From: Ruminococcus sp. UBA4321
GTDB lineage: Bacteria > Bacillota > Clostridia > Oscillospirales > Ruminococcaceae
Length of the DNA stretch: 29,396 nt
Assembly (NCBI GenBank): GCA_002393815.1
Contig: DGUB01000140.1
Coordinates: 20,644 to 50,039, forward strand
Reading direction: 5' to 3'
The notes beneath the pieces were generated by a model. That model was not told the origin of the DNA, searched no databases, and saw nothing but the letters and a program-made list of their open reading frames with translations. Position numbers and translations under genes: made by a program. Below are positions 1-7,571 of this stretch, piece after piece (the first letter of the stretch is position 1; each line of letters begins with the position of its first letter).

Positions 1-404
1 TCCTTGGACGGAATCTTGGACAGAGCCATGATTTTTGCTTCATCATAGAATTCGCCTTCCACAGAACCTGCTTTCAGCTTGAAAGCTTCATTCTTTTCAG
101 CAAATTCGCCCAGAATGCGCGCCGGAGCGGTCTGGTCATCAGCAGAAACTGCAACAGCTGTTGTACCATTGAGAACATCATCAAAATCGGTCACGCCGTT
201 TGCGTTGAATGCTCTTTTCAGAAGCGTGTTCTTTTCAACGAAATACTTGACGTTTGCTTCTCTCAGATTTCTTCTTAGAGCAGTATCCTGTTCTACAGTA
301 ATGCCCTTGTAATCTACGAGAACAACAGAAACACTGTTTTTGAGCAGTTCAGATAATTCATTGACTCTTGCCTGTTTGGATTCGAGAACCTTTGCACTTG
401 GCAT
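1..404 (-). CDS. rplJ: 50S ribosomal protein L10, 5' part (runs off window)
   Basis: L10 forms the base of the ribosomal stalk and anchors L7/L12 dimers on 23S rRNA. The first 134 codons are present and read MPSAKVLESKQARVNELSEL and onward. They include the typical L10 stretches VVLVDYKGITVEQ, a variant of the conserved YxG-T region, and VKYFVEKNTLLKRA, the usual K-NTL-RA segment. The start ATG at 402-404 sits 7 nt after a perfect GGAGGTG ribosome binding site (412-418). The C-terminus, usually ending near residue 165-175, lies left of the window, and rplL would be expected to follow there. A structured leader and promoter lie immediately upstream, consistent with the autogenous control known for L10 operons. 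Confidence 0.95.
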   Translation of the reverse strand, partial: MPSAKVLESKQARVNELSELLKNSVSVVLVDYKGITVEQDTALRRNLREANVKYFVEKNTLLKRAFNANGVTDFDDVLNGTTAVAVSADDQTAPARILGEFAEKNEAFKLKAGSVEGEFYDEAKIMALSKIPSK

Positions 405-564
405 TGATATTCACCTCCGCAAAAATATTGTGATACGGAGAAACTAAAAAGCTCTCCTGAACGTACAGGAGAGCATAAAAATCTTGACAGAAATCAGATT
501 GCACTCCTCGGCTGGATTTATGAATTGCTTCACCAGCTGTCTTTAGAATACGTTTCTTCACGAC
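405..564 (-). promoter_or_regulatory. L10 leader (autoregulatory 5' UTR of rplJ)
   Basis: From the predicted transcription start near 564 to the rplJ start codon there are about 160 untranslated bases. They end in an intrinsic-terminator-like hairpin and then the ribosome binding site. Firmicute rplJ-rplL mRNAs are known to carry an L10 leader that mimics the L10(L12)4 binding site of 23S rRNA and represses when L10 is in excess. Position, length and the terminal attenuator match that class. I did not fold the RNA or check the kink-turn consensus, so the family assignment rests on position and layout. Confidence 0.75.
444..474 (-). terminator. Attenuator-like terminator in the rplJ leader
   Basis: On the minus strand GCTCTCCTG pairs perfectly with CAGGAGAGC around a 6-nt loop (451-474) and is followed by TTTTTAG (444-450). 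It lies between the rplJ promoter and the rplJ start, so it should act as a conditional terminator or attenuator and not as the end of a gene. Confidence 0.85.
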
Positions 565-570
565 TTTGTT

Positions 571-599
571 ATTATAGCACATTTCAGAAATTTTGTCAA
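571..599 (-). promoter_or_regulatory. Sigma-A promoter of rplJ
   Basis: The minus strand carries TTGACA (594-599), a 17-nt spacer and TATAAT (571-576), with TG one base before the -10 (extended -10). Both hexamers are consensus. The predicted start is near 564. Confidence 0.93.
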
Positions 600-617
600 G
601 TGTTTTTTCAAAAAAAT

Positions 618-1115
618 TTATTTTTTCCGGAAATCAGAAAAGTTTCTGAATGATTCTATATCCGGAAACTTTTTCAGATTTTTTCTGAACAGCGGCATCA
701 AATCCCGATGCATGATAAGTTCTGCGACCTTGTGACTGCCGTCCGTTTCCTGTCCGCACATGTTGGTAATGTGCCAGACAGCTTCATTGATGAATGCCGT
801 CAGAGGGCTTTCAGAATACAGCCTGTGGAGCGTACAGAATTCTTCTTTCGTGACCTCGTTCCCGAACTCTCGCTGACCAATCCAATCCGCAGGACGATAA
901 ACATCATAATCCAGTATGACTTCCGGAAGCCTGTCAGTGATAATAACCCAATATGCCGTCATAGATTCCGCTTCCGGAAACGCCCAAAGCAAATTAAGAA
1001 GAATTTTCCAATTTTCAGGAGAATCGCCCTGCTCGGTGATATATTCTTCGATACAGCAATTTGCATAAGCAATTCTGCCACAGAAAGAAATATCTGAAAA
1101 ATCAGGATTCTGCAT
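618..1115 (-). CDS. Hypothetical protein, 165 aa
   Basis: I do not recognise this protein. It is acidic to neutral and soluble, with many aromatic residues (for example AYWVIITDRLP around residues 54-64) and several cysteines (residues 12, 20 and 21, with two more in the second half). It has no signal peptide or membrane segment, and its C-terminus is basic (ending SDFRKK). The ATG at 1113-1115 has GGAG about 10 nt upstream, and the SPFH gene stops 5 nt before it. It therefore looks like the last gene of the proBA-tyrA operon. Its size and composition resemble the many small orphan or immunity-type cytosolic proteins of gut Firmicutes, but nothing here proves a role. No convincing terminator separates it from the rplJ promoter. 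Confidence 0.7.
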   Translation of the reverse strand: MQNPDFSDISFCGRIAYANCCIEEYITEQGDSPENWKILLNLLWAFPEAESMTAYWVIITDRLPEVILDYDVYRPADWIGQREFGNEVTKEEFCTLHRLYSESPLTAFINEAVWHITNMCGQETDGSHKVAELIMHRDLMPLFRKNLKKFPDIESFRNFSDFRKK

Positions 1116-1120
1116 GAATT

Positions 1121-1987
1121 TTATTCTCCGCCATCTGGTATATAAGCATTATTCTCTTCAACTGGAATTTCAATCATGAGAGAACCGCTGTTTCCGCTGG
1201 TAACTTTCGGCATCACGCCATCCCACTTGTCAATCTGATTGTACATCAGAACTTTATTGGAAAGAGATTCTTCGATTTTCTTATTGGCATCTGCCTGCGC
1301 TTCGGCTTTGGCACGGATAGCTTCGGCTTCGGCGTTGGCGGCGATAACTTTCTTTTTGGCTTCGGCTTCGGCGATGACAATCTGCTGTTTCTGTTCGGTC
1401 TGTGTCTTGATAAGATTCTGTTCAGCGACCTGTTTTGCTTCGATAGCGGCATTAAACTCGGCAGAGAAATCAAAATTCACAATATTGAATTTTTCGATAT
1501 AAATCCCGTAATCATTCAGTTTGGTATCGAGTTCGGTCTTGACTTCGTCACCGACGGCGGTACGCTTGGTAATCAGTTCTTCGGCGGTATATTTCGCAGT
1601 AGCGGCTTTCATACATTCCTGCACAACGGGCGTGATTAAGACAGTCTGATAATCTGTTCCGACATTCTGATACATCTGCGCGGACATGTTGGAAACTAAT
1701 CTGTAATTGACTGCAATCGTACTGCTGACGGTCTGCAAGTCCTTGGAGACGGCAGAAGCCGGAGCCTCATAAACCTGAATCTTATTCGAGATATTCTGCA
1801 CACTCTGCACAAACGGGGCTTTGAAATGAAACCCTTCACTTAAAACATTCTGCGAAACCTGTCCGAGCGTGACAACAACGCCCGTATGTCCTGCCGGAAC
1901 AATGGTTGCCGCATTCCCGACGAGAATCCCTACTGCAAGTGCAATGACAACTATCAGCGTAATTTTTTTGGTTTTATTCTTATTCAT
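1121..1987 (-). CDS. SPFH / prohibitin-like membrane protein, 288 aa
   Basis: An N-terminal membrane anchor spans about residues 9-27. It is followed by the SPFH (band 7) domain, seen as IVPAGHTGVVVTLGQV (29-44) and EGFHFKAPFVQSV (51-63). An Ala/Glu/Lys-rich coiled coil covers about 181-240 (AEAEAKKKVIAANAEAEAIR), with a Gly-containing C-terminus. Domain order and length match the bacterial prohibitin/HflC-type proteins that oligomerise at the membrane and scaffold microdomains or proteases. No FtsH or NfeD gene is adjacent. The ATG overlaps the tyrA stop in an ATGA arrangement (1984-1987), so translation is probably coupled to tyrA. The exact cellular role is not known for this subgroup. Confidence 0.88.
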   Translation of the reverse strand: MNKNKTKKITLIVVIALAVGILVGNAATIVPAGHTGVVVTLGQVSQNVLSEGFHFKAPFVQSVQNISNKIQVYEAPASAVSKDLQTVSSTIAVNYRLVSNMSAQMYQNVGTDYQTVLITPVVQECMKAATAKYTAEELITKRTAVGDEVKTELDTKLNDYGIYIEKFNIVNFDFSAEFNAAIEAKQVAEQNLIKTQTEQKQQIVIAEAEAKKKVIAANAEAEAIRAKAEAQADANKKIEESLSNKVLMYNQIDKWDGVMPKVTSGNSGSLMIEIPVEENNAYIPDGGE

Positions 1988-2868
1988 AAGTTACTCTCTT
2001 TCTTTGTCAGGTCGATAACCGCCGGAGAATTTCTTCTGTTCCGGAGATTCTGTTCTTTCCGGAGTCTGCCGTCGCGAATCAGTGCGTAAACCGCATCCCG
2101 GTCATTTTCAGACAAGGCTTTCTGATAATCCTGCAAATGGCTGATTAAAACATTCAGTTCATGCAGCAAGCTTTCCTGATTTTCCATGAACAAGTCCGCC
2201 CACATATCCTCATTCATCGTGGCGATACGGGTCATATCCTGAAAGCTTCCGCCGGAAAAGCCGCTCTCGAACTGAATTTCCGGACTCTGCACATAGGAAC
2301 TCGATACCACATGTGCCAGCTGGGAAGTATAGGCAATCATTCTGTCATGCATTTCCGGAGTAGTGATGACAAATTTCCGGAAGCCTATCTGATGCGCAAA
2401 ATTCTGTACCTGTGCAAGTACAGACTTCGGAGTCTGTCTGACGGGTGTCATGATAAAATTCGCACCCTGAAACAAATTTTCATCCGAAACATCAAACCCG
2501 GCTCTTTCCTTGCCTGCCATCGGATGCGTACTCAGATAGTGAATGCCGTGTGCTTCACAGAGAGCCGTCATTTCTTCGGGAAGGTCGGTTTTTACGCCTG
2601 TCACATCCAGGACAACAGCATTTTCCTGCATGGTATCAATATGATTTTTCACCCATTTTCTGGTCAAATCCGGATAGAGAGAAGTAATAATCATATCAAA
2701 ACCGGAGCAGTCATCCCCGGCGATGCCGTCAATGGCATGTTCTGCAAGGGCTTTTTCTGCGACGGCTTTGGTTCTGTTCCAGCCCCAGACAGCGTGGTCT
2801 GTATACGCATGAATCGCCTTACAGAGCGAACCTCCGATTAAGCCCAGTCCGGCAACGAGAATTTTCAT
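1984..2868 (-). CDS. tyrA: Prephenate dehydrogenase
   Basis: This enzyme oxidatively decarboxylates prephenate to 4-hydroxyphenylpyruvate in tyrosine synthesis. The N-terminal Rossmann motif is GLGLIGGS (7-14). The family motifs STHPMAGKE (113-121), the HD pair at 174-175 and TSQLAH (181-186) are all visible. The HPMAG/SQLAH combination separates TyrA from other NAD(P)-dependent 6-phosphogluconate-like folds. At 294 aa it lacks the C-terminal ACT domain of many Firmicute TyrA proteins, so tyrosine feedback through ACT is not expected. AAGGAG lies 8 nt before the ATG (2866-2868). The upstream gene ends 26 nt earlier and the SPFH gene overlaps downstream. NAD versus NADP preference cannot be read safely. 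Confidence 0.92.
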   Translation of the reverse strand: MKILVAGLGLIGGSLCKAIHAYTDHAVWGWNRTKAVAEKALAEHAIDGIAGDDCSGFDMIITSLYPDLTRKWVKNHIDTMQENAVVLDVTGVKTDLPEEMTALCEAHGIHYLSTHPMAGKERAGFDVSDENLFQGANFIMTPVRQTPKSVLAQVQNFAHQIGFRKFVITTPEMHDRMIAYTSQLAHVVSSSYVQSPEIQFESGFSGGSFQDMTRIATMNEDMWADLFMENQESLLHELNVLISHLQDYQKALSENDRDAVYALIRDGRLRKEQNLRNRRNSPAVIDLTKKESNL

Positions 2869-2894
2869 AATTCCAACTCCTTTTCAGAGATAAT

Positions 2895-4121
2895 TCAAGA
2901 TGATTTCTTTTTTCTTCGGGAAACCGAAACTTTTTTTCTGGTTTTCGGCGTTTCCTGATGCGGAACGGCTTCAAGTGCGGCAGTCGGAACAAAATCCAGA
3001 TTCGGCTGTGCTTCCTGCGGCTGTTCTTCTTCGAGCAGCACTTCCGTGATTTTTTCCGGCGGCTGATAGACACGCGGTTCCGGTGCAGAAGTTTCTTCTT
3101 CGGTATCGGGAACATCTTCTTTCAGTTCTGCCGTATCGCGGGTGAACACTTTTTCCCAGAAAGCAGAAATTTTTTCAGCAAAACTTTTTTTCTGCGGTTC
3201 TTCCGGTACTGTATCAGGAATTTCCGGCTGTATTTCTGATTTTGCAGATTTCTTCTTCTTTTTCTTTTTTTTCTTCTTCTTGGGAGCAGCCGGAAGTTCT
3301 GCGCCGAGTTCTTCGGAAATCTGCATCAGTCCGGTATCATCCCCGGAAGTCTGTGGAATTTCGGGAAGTTCGGAAAGTTCCGGAACGCCGGAAGTTTCTG
3401 ATTCCTGTAAAAATTTCAGCTGTTCGGAATTCTGTGTTTCTGATTTTTCAGAAAATTCTGAAAGTTCGTCTTCCCATGCCGGAATAATTTCTTCCGGTTC
3501 GGGCTGTTCCGGAGGAAGTTCCTGTTTCTGCTTTGCCTGTAATTCCATCTGCTGTTTGATTTCAGCAGCGCGTTTGCGAATCTTTTCGCGTCGAATCTGT
3601 TCGGGAGTTTTCGGCGGCGTTGCCGCGAGAACTGCTTCTAATTTTTCCTGTTTCAGGCGGTCGGCAACACTGGTATCTCTGGGAATATCCGGCGGAAGTT
3701 CTTCTTTGATTTCGATATGAAATTCTTTTTTCGGCTTGGAAGCTTCCGGAGCAGATTTTGTTTTCTTATGTTTCTTTTTGGAAGATTTATGTTCTGTTTT
3801 CCGGACGGGCTTCCGTTCGGCATCGGGTTTGGGAAGCGCATCTTCCAGAAGTCTGTCATGCATTCTGACGGCAGGATTCTGGGAAGGCGTTTCCGAAAAA
3901 TGGCTGACGGGGTCAGGTGTTACCACAGGCGGACGTTTCCGGGACGGCGGCTTATCATAGACGGGCTTCGGCAGTGTTTCCGTCTGCTGTCCGCGGTTCA
4001 TCTCGTCTACAATCTCATTGACTTTCTGCCGGGAAGCTTCGCTGACATTGACTTCCGGTTCCGGCGGACGTTCGGCATCATCTACTAAATTATGCAATAA
4101 ATCATGAAGTTCGCGTTTCAT
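2895..4121 (-). CDS. Lys/Glu/Pro-rich intrinsically disordered protein, 408 aa
   Basis: I do not recognise a family. The whole protein is low complexity. The N-terminus is acidic (RELHDLLHNLVDDAERPPEP) and is followed by alternating basic patches (KKKHKKTKSA about 115-124) and Pro/Glu-rich patches. Eleven consecutive lysines (codons 3249-3281) are followed by a short probable amphipathic helix (FAEKISAFWEKVFTRDTAEL). A basic tail ends SRRKKKSS. There is no signal peptide or membrane span. The ATG lies 6 nt after the proA stop with only a weak ribosome binding site, so translation probably depends on coupling. The length of the open frame and its position between proA and tyrA argue that it is real. 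Nucleic-acid or ribosome association through the polylysine run is only a guess. Confidence 0.75.
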   Translation of the reverse strand: MKRELHDLLHNLVDDAERPPEPEVNVSEASRQKVNEIVDEMNRGQQTETLPKPVYDKPPSRKRPPVVTPDPVSHFSETPSQNPAVRMHDRLLEDALPKPDAERKPVRKTEHKSSKKKHKKTKSAPEASKPKKEFHIEIKEELPPDIPRDTSVADRLKQEKLEAVLAATPPKTPEQIRREKIRKRAAEIKQQMELQAKQKQELPPEQPEPEEIIPAWEDELSEFSEKSETQNSEQLKFLQESETSGVPELSELPEIPQTSGDDTGLMQISEELGAELPAAPKKKKKKKKKKKSAKSEIQPEIPDTVPEEPQKKSFAEKISAFWEKVFTRDTAELKEDVPDTEEETSAPEPRVYQPPEKITEVLLEEEQPQEAQPNLDFVPTAALEAVPHQETPKTRKKVSVSRRKKKSS

Positions 4122-4127
4122 AGTTCT

Positions 4128-5378
4128 TTAACCCCGGACTTGTCCGTTTCCGGTAATTCTGTACTGCATAGTTGTCAGAGCCAGCAGTCCCATAGGTCCT
4201 CTTGCATGGAGTTTCTGTGTAGAAATGCCGATTTCTGCACCGAATCCGAATTCTTCGCCGTCGGTGAATCTGGTAGACGCATTCACATAGACAGCGGCAG
4301 AGTTTACATGATTCAGGAAATATTCCGCATGATTCATATTCTGTGTCACGATAGATTCTGAATGACTGGTACTGTATTTCTGGATATGTGCGACAGCTTC
4401 TTCGACAGAATCCACAACCCGGATTGCAATTTCATAATTGCCGTATTCTTTGAAATAATCTTCTTCGGTGACGGGAATCACGCAGTCACCGAGAATTTTT
4501 TGAGTTACTTCACAGCCGTGAATGATAACTTCATGCTTATCGAACGCTTTCTTGATTTCAGGCAGAATGCTTTCTGCAATCTCTTTATGCACGAGAAGGG
4601 TTTCAATCGCATTGCAGACGGAAGGTCTCTGTGTCTTGGCATTGTCGGCAATGCTGACAGCCATTTCCGGCAGAGCGGAATCATCAATATAGACATGGCA
4701 GTTTCCGGCACCTGTCTCGATAACCGGAACAGTCGCCTGCTTCACAACTGCCTGAATCAGTCCTGCTCCCCCTCTGGGAATCAGTACATCCAGATAGCCG
4801 TTTAACTTCATCATATCAGCGGCAGTTTCGCGGTCAGTCTTTTCAACGAGCTGAACCAGTTCTTCCGGCAGACCGACGCTTGCAAGCGCATTCTGCATGA
4901 CTTTCACCAGACACAGATTAGAATTAATCGCTTCTTTCCCGCCTCTCAGAATCACAGCGTTTCCGGCTTTCAGGCAGAGTACAGCGGCATCAACCGTCAC
5001 ATTCGGACGGGATTCAAAAATAATCCCGATAACGCCCATCGGTACACGCACCTGACGGATTCGCAGACCGTTCGGACGGAGCCAGCCTTTGATTTCCTCG
5101 CCGACCGGGTCTTCCAGTGCAACCACTTTCAGCACAGCATTTGCAATTGCCTGAATGCGTTCTGCTGTGAGTTTCAGTCTGTCCTGCATAGCCGCTGTCA
5201 TATTATTTTTCACAGCGTTTTCCATATCTTTCTGATTCGCTTCGATAATCTTGTCAGTATTCTGAACCAAAGCTTCCGAAATTGCTGTCAGTGCCTGATT
5301 TTTCAGAACCGTTCCGGCAGAAGCGGCGGCATAGCTTGCCTGTTTTGCCTTCTGTCCTAAGCTTTCCATATAATTCAT
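4128..5378 (-). CDS. proA: Glutamate-5-semialdehyde dehydrogenase (gamma-glutamyl phosphate reductase)
   Basis: ProA reduces gamma-glutamyl phosphate with NADPH to glutamate-5-semialdehyde, the second step of proline synthesis. At 416 aa it has the normal length. Visible family signatures are VPMGVIGIIFESRPNVTVDA (112-131), ILRGGKEA (143-150), LIPRGG (199-204) and the catalytic cysteine C255 in QRPSVCNAIE. FGFGAEIGISTQKLHARGP near the C-terminus is the ProA signature. The start ATG (5376-5378) follows an AGGGG-type site, and a second in-frame ATG lies three codons later. proB ends 26 nt upstream, the classical proBA order, so both enzymes come from one message and can channel the unstable intermediate. 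Confidence 0.97.
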   Translation of the reverse strand: MNYMESLGQKAKQASYAAASAGTVLKNQALTAISEALVQNTDKIIEANQKDMENAVKNNMTAAMQDRLKLTAERIQAIANAVLKVVALEDPVGEEIKGWLRPNGLRIRQVRVPMGVIGIIFESRPNVTVDAAVLCLKAGNAVILRGGKEAINSNLCLVKVMQNALASVGLPEELVQLVEKTDRETAADMMKLNGYLDVLIPRGGAGLIQAVVKQATVPVIETGAGNCHVYIDDSALPEMAVSIADNAKTQRPSVCNAIETLLVHKEIAESILPEIKKAFDKHEVIIHGCEVTQKILGDCVIPVTEEDYFKEYGNYEIAIRVVDSVEEAVAHIQKYSTSHSESIVTQNMNHAEYFLNHVNSAAVYVNASTRFTDGEEFGFGAEIGISTQKLHARGPMGLLALTTMQYRITGNGQVRG

Positions 5379-5404
5379 AAAAGTTTCCCCTCTCTTGTTA
5401 TCGT

Positions 5405-6199
5405 CTATTTTACAGCCGGAAAATATGTGCCGATTTCCTCACCGTCGAATAATCTGTATAAATCTTCCGGATTTCTGCCGTTCATGATAATCATATCCAC
5501 TCCGGCAGCGGTGGCGATTTTCGCGGCATTGATTTTTGTTGCCATACCTCCGGAACCGAGCTTGCTGCCTGCACCGCCTGCGATTTCTTCGATATGTTCG
5601 TCAATCTTCTCGACGACAGAAATGATTTTTGCATCTTCATTCCGGTGCGGGTCTTCGGAATAGAGTCCGTCAATATCTGACAGGATAATCAAAGCTTCCG
5701 CGCCGGCGATAGAAGCCACAACCGCAGACAGTGAATCATTCTCGCCGATTTCGAGTTCCAGTTCGTCGATAGCGACAGTATCATTTTCATTCACGATAGG
5801 AATCACGCCCATCGATGTCAGTGAATCAATCGCATTGCGGACGTTGTCTACTCTGTCCGGTGAACTGATAATGGTTTTCGTCAATAGAATCTGTGCGACA
5901 GTAATGCTGTATCTGGAAAACATCTCGTCATAGATATGCATCAGTTCGCACTGTCCGACGGCCGCCGCCGCTTGTTTCGTGGGGGTATCTTTCGGACGTT
6001 CTTTCAGATTAAGCTTACCGACTCCCAGACCGACCGCACCGGACGAAACCAGAATAATTTCATGTCCGGCATTCTGCAAATCTGCCAGTACTCTGGTGAG
6101 ATTCGTCATCCGGCGAATGTTGAGTTTTCCGGTTTTGTGCGCCAGTGTGGAAGTTCCCAGCTTAATCACGATTCTTTTCTTGTTTCTTAAATCTATCAT
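5405..6199 (-). CDS. proB: Glutamate 5-kinase
   Basis: ProB phosphorylates L-glutamate at the gamma carboxyl, the committed and usually proline-inhibited step of proline synthesis. I place the start at the ATG at 6197-6199, giving 264 aa. AGGA lies 8 nt upstream and the protein begins MIDLRNKKRIVIKLGTSTL as kinases of this family do. The frame is open 39 codons further upstream, but that part overlaps the preceding gene and has no family match. Motifs seen are IKLGTSTL (12-19), SSGAVGLG (52-59), IVNENDTVA (135-143) and GSKLGSGGMATK (211-222). The C-terminal PUA domain of the E. coli-type enzyme is absent, which gives the short single-domain form. Confidence 0.95.
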   Translation of the reverse strand: MIDLRNKKRIVIKLGTSTLAHKTGKLNIRRMTNLTRVLADLQNAGHEIILVSSGAVGLGVGKLNLKERPKDTPTKQAAAAVGQCELMHIYDEMFSRYSITVAQILLTKTIISSPDRVDNVRNAIDSLTSMGVIPIVNENDTVAIDELELEIGENDSLSAVVASIAGAEALIILSDIDGLYSEDPHRNEDAKIISVVEKIDEHIEEIAGGAGSKLGSGGMATKINAAKIATAAGVDMIIMNGRNPEDLYRLFDGEEIGTYFPAVK

Positions 6200-6219
6200 A
6201 AAACAAATCCTGCTTTCTG

Positions 6220-7176
6220 TTAATTTACCTGATTCATCGGCGTTCCGGAAAGATAAGCTTTCAGATTGTCCGAAACTATCTGTAACAATCTTTCTCTTGT
6301 CTCGACTGCCGACCATGCAATATGCGGTGTAATCAGACAGTTTTTCGCCGATTTCAGAGGTGTCTCCGGAGACATCGGCTCACTGACGAGTACATCCAGT
6401 CCGGCTCCGGCGATTTTCTCCTGATTGAGCGCATCTGCCAGATTCTGTTCATTGACGATTCCGCCCCGTGCGGTATTAATCAGATAAGCAGAAGGCTTCA
6501 TCAGACTGAGTGTTTCCGTATTTATCAGATTTGCCGTCTGTTCCGTCAGCGGACAGTGAATGCTGACAACATCCGACTGCCGGAAAAGTTCTTCCTGTGT
6601 GACGAGTTCATACGGACAGTGTTCCGGCTTGGTTCTGGTATTGACGAACACGCGCATTCCGAACGCATCTGCGGCTTTTGCGACATGCTGTCCGATACTG
6701 CCGAAACCTATCACACCGAATGTTTTCTGATACAGTTCATGCACCGGGTACGGAAAATAGGAAAATACCGGACTGCGCTCCCATTCTCCTGCCTTAACAG
6801 CACCATGATATTTCATCAGATTTCCGGTTAAGGCAAATAACAGCGCGAATGTGTGCTGTACGACTGCATGTGTGGAATACGCTCCGGCATTGCAGACGAT
6901 AATATTTTTCTCTGTCGCTGCCGGAATGTCAATATTATTATATCCCGTCGCGAATAAGCCGATATATTTCAGATTCGGACATTTCCCGATAACTTCTCTG
7001 GTGATGGGTGTCTTATTGCAGAGAACGGCATCCGCATCGCCGATTTTTTCGGCGACTTCTTCCGGCTTTGTCGTACCGTTGCAGACAACTTCCCCATACT
7101 GCGAAAAAATCTCCAGAATATGCGCTTTCATGTCCGGCAGTGCGAGGGTGTCGCCGTCAGGAATCACAATTTTCAT
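6220..7176 (-). CDS. D-2-hydroxyacid dehydrogenase family protein (glycerate/lactate type)
   Basis: This is an NAD-dependent 2-ketoacid reductase of the D-isomer-specific family. The Rossmann motif is GFGSIG (157-162). The catalytic Arg237 (NTARGG), Glu266 (VLVSEP) and His285 (TPHIAW) are all in place. At 318 aa it has no ACT domain, so it is closer to hydroxypyruvate/glycerate or 2-ketoisocaproate-type reductases than to long SerA. The substrate cannot be fixed from sequence. Its ATG overlaps the stop of the membrane protein upstream (7173-7176), and proB starts 20 nt downstream. Supplying or removing a keto acid linked to amino-acid synthesis is plausible, but is inference from the operon. 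Confidence 0.88.
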   Translation of the reverse strand: MKIVIPDGDTLALPDMKAHILEIFSQYGEVVCNGTTKPEEVAEKIGDADAVLCNKTPITREVIGKCPNLKYIGLFATGYNNIDIPAATEKNIIVCNAGAYSTHAVVQHTFALLFALTGNLMKYHGAVKAGEWERSPVFSYFPYPVHELYQKTFGVIGFGSIGQHVAKAADAFGMRVFVNTRTKPEHCPYELVTQEELFRQSDVVSIHCPLTEQTANLINTETLSLMKPSAYLINTARGGIVNEQNLADALNQEKIAGAGLDVLVSEPMSPETPLKSAKNCLITPHIAWSAVETRERLLQIVSDNLKAYLSGTPMNQVN

Positions 7177-7481
7177 GAAGCATTTTCCTCCTGAACGGTT
7201 TCCTGGCTGTCAGATTCCGGATTTTTATTCTTGTCCACCGTGAACGACAGCACACAGGACAGAATCATTGCCGCGAATTCCACAACACCAAGACCATAGA
7301 AAAAGCTCATGCTGTGAATCAGATACGGCAGAAGCGTACACGGCAGTGCAATTGCCAGCACAAGATGATGGCTTTTCCGGTAACGGATAAACTGCAAGCC
7401 GAATACTAACAGTGCAAGCAGTCCGAGAAAAATATGCATTCCCATCCGGATGGGAAATAATGAGTTGTCAACAGTTTCCAT
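7173..7481 (-). CDS. Small three-span membrane protein, 102 aa
   Basis: I do not recognise a family. Three hydrophobic segments are visible: about residues 13-31 (MGMHIFLGLLALLVFGLQF), 40-60 and 63-82. A short charged tail rich in Asp, Glu and Gln follows (DSQETVQEENAS). A strong AAAGGAGA site (7491-7498) lies 9 nt before the ATG, and a promoter lies just upstream, so this is the first gene of the proBA-tyrA operon. The stop overlaps the next start in ATGA form. Its role in the operon is unknown. Confidence 0.8.
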   Translation of the reverse strand: METVDNSLFPIRMGMHIFLGLLALLVFGLQFIRYRKSHHLVLAIALPCTLLPYLIHSMSFFYGLGVVEFAAMILSCVLSFTVDKNKNPESDSQETVQEENAS

Positions 7482-7519
7482 AAACTTCAGTCTCCTTTAT
7501 GATATTGCATTTCTTTTCT

Positions 7520-7548
7520 ATTATAGCACAAATATTTCCGGAATGCAA
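7520..7548 (-). promoter_or_regulatory. Promoter of the proBA-tyrA operon
   Basis: On the minus strand there is TTGCAT (7543-7548), a 17-nt spacer and TATAAT (7520-7525) with a TG extension one base upstream. It lies 39 nt ahead of the first start codon of the operon. No stem-loop terminator is visible between it and the ABC transporter stop at 7572, so some readthrough from the exporter genes is possible. Confidence 0.85.
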
Positions 7549-7571
7549 TAGTGAAATTTTATTTTTTTGCA

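Noticed and set aside
660..700. Terminator near the end of the 165-aa gene
   Set aside because: The 7-bp AAGTTTC/GAAACTT stem has an 18-nt loop, is inside the coding sequence and has no proper T tract.
2161..2841. Plus-strand 226-codon frame opposite tyrA
   Set aside because: tyrA has full family motifs on the other strand; this frame has no recognisable domain.
3142..3720. Plus-strand 192-codon Phe/Ser-rich frame
   Set aside because: It is the mirror of the Lys/Glu-rich minus-strand protein, with no ribosome binding site or membrane-protein logic.
6200..6316. Longer N-terminus for proB starting at 6316
   Set aside because: It would overlap the upstream dehydrogenase gene, has no family similarity, and a proper ribosome binding site precedes the ATG at 6199.
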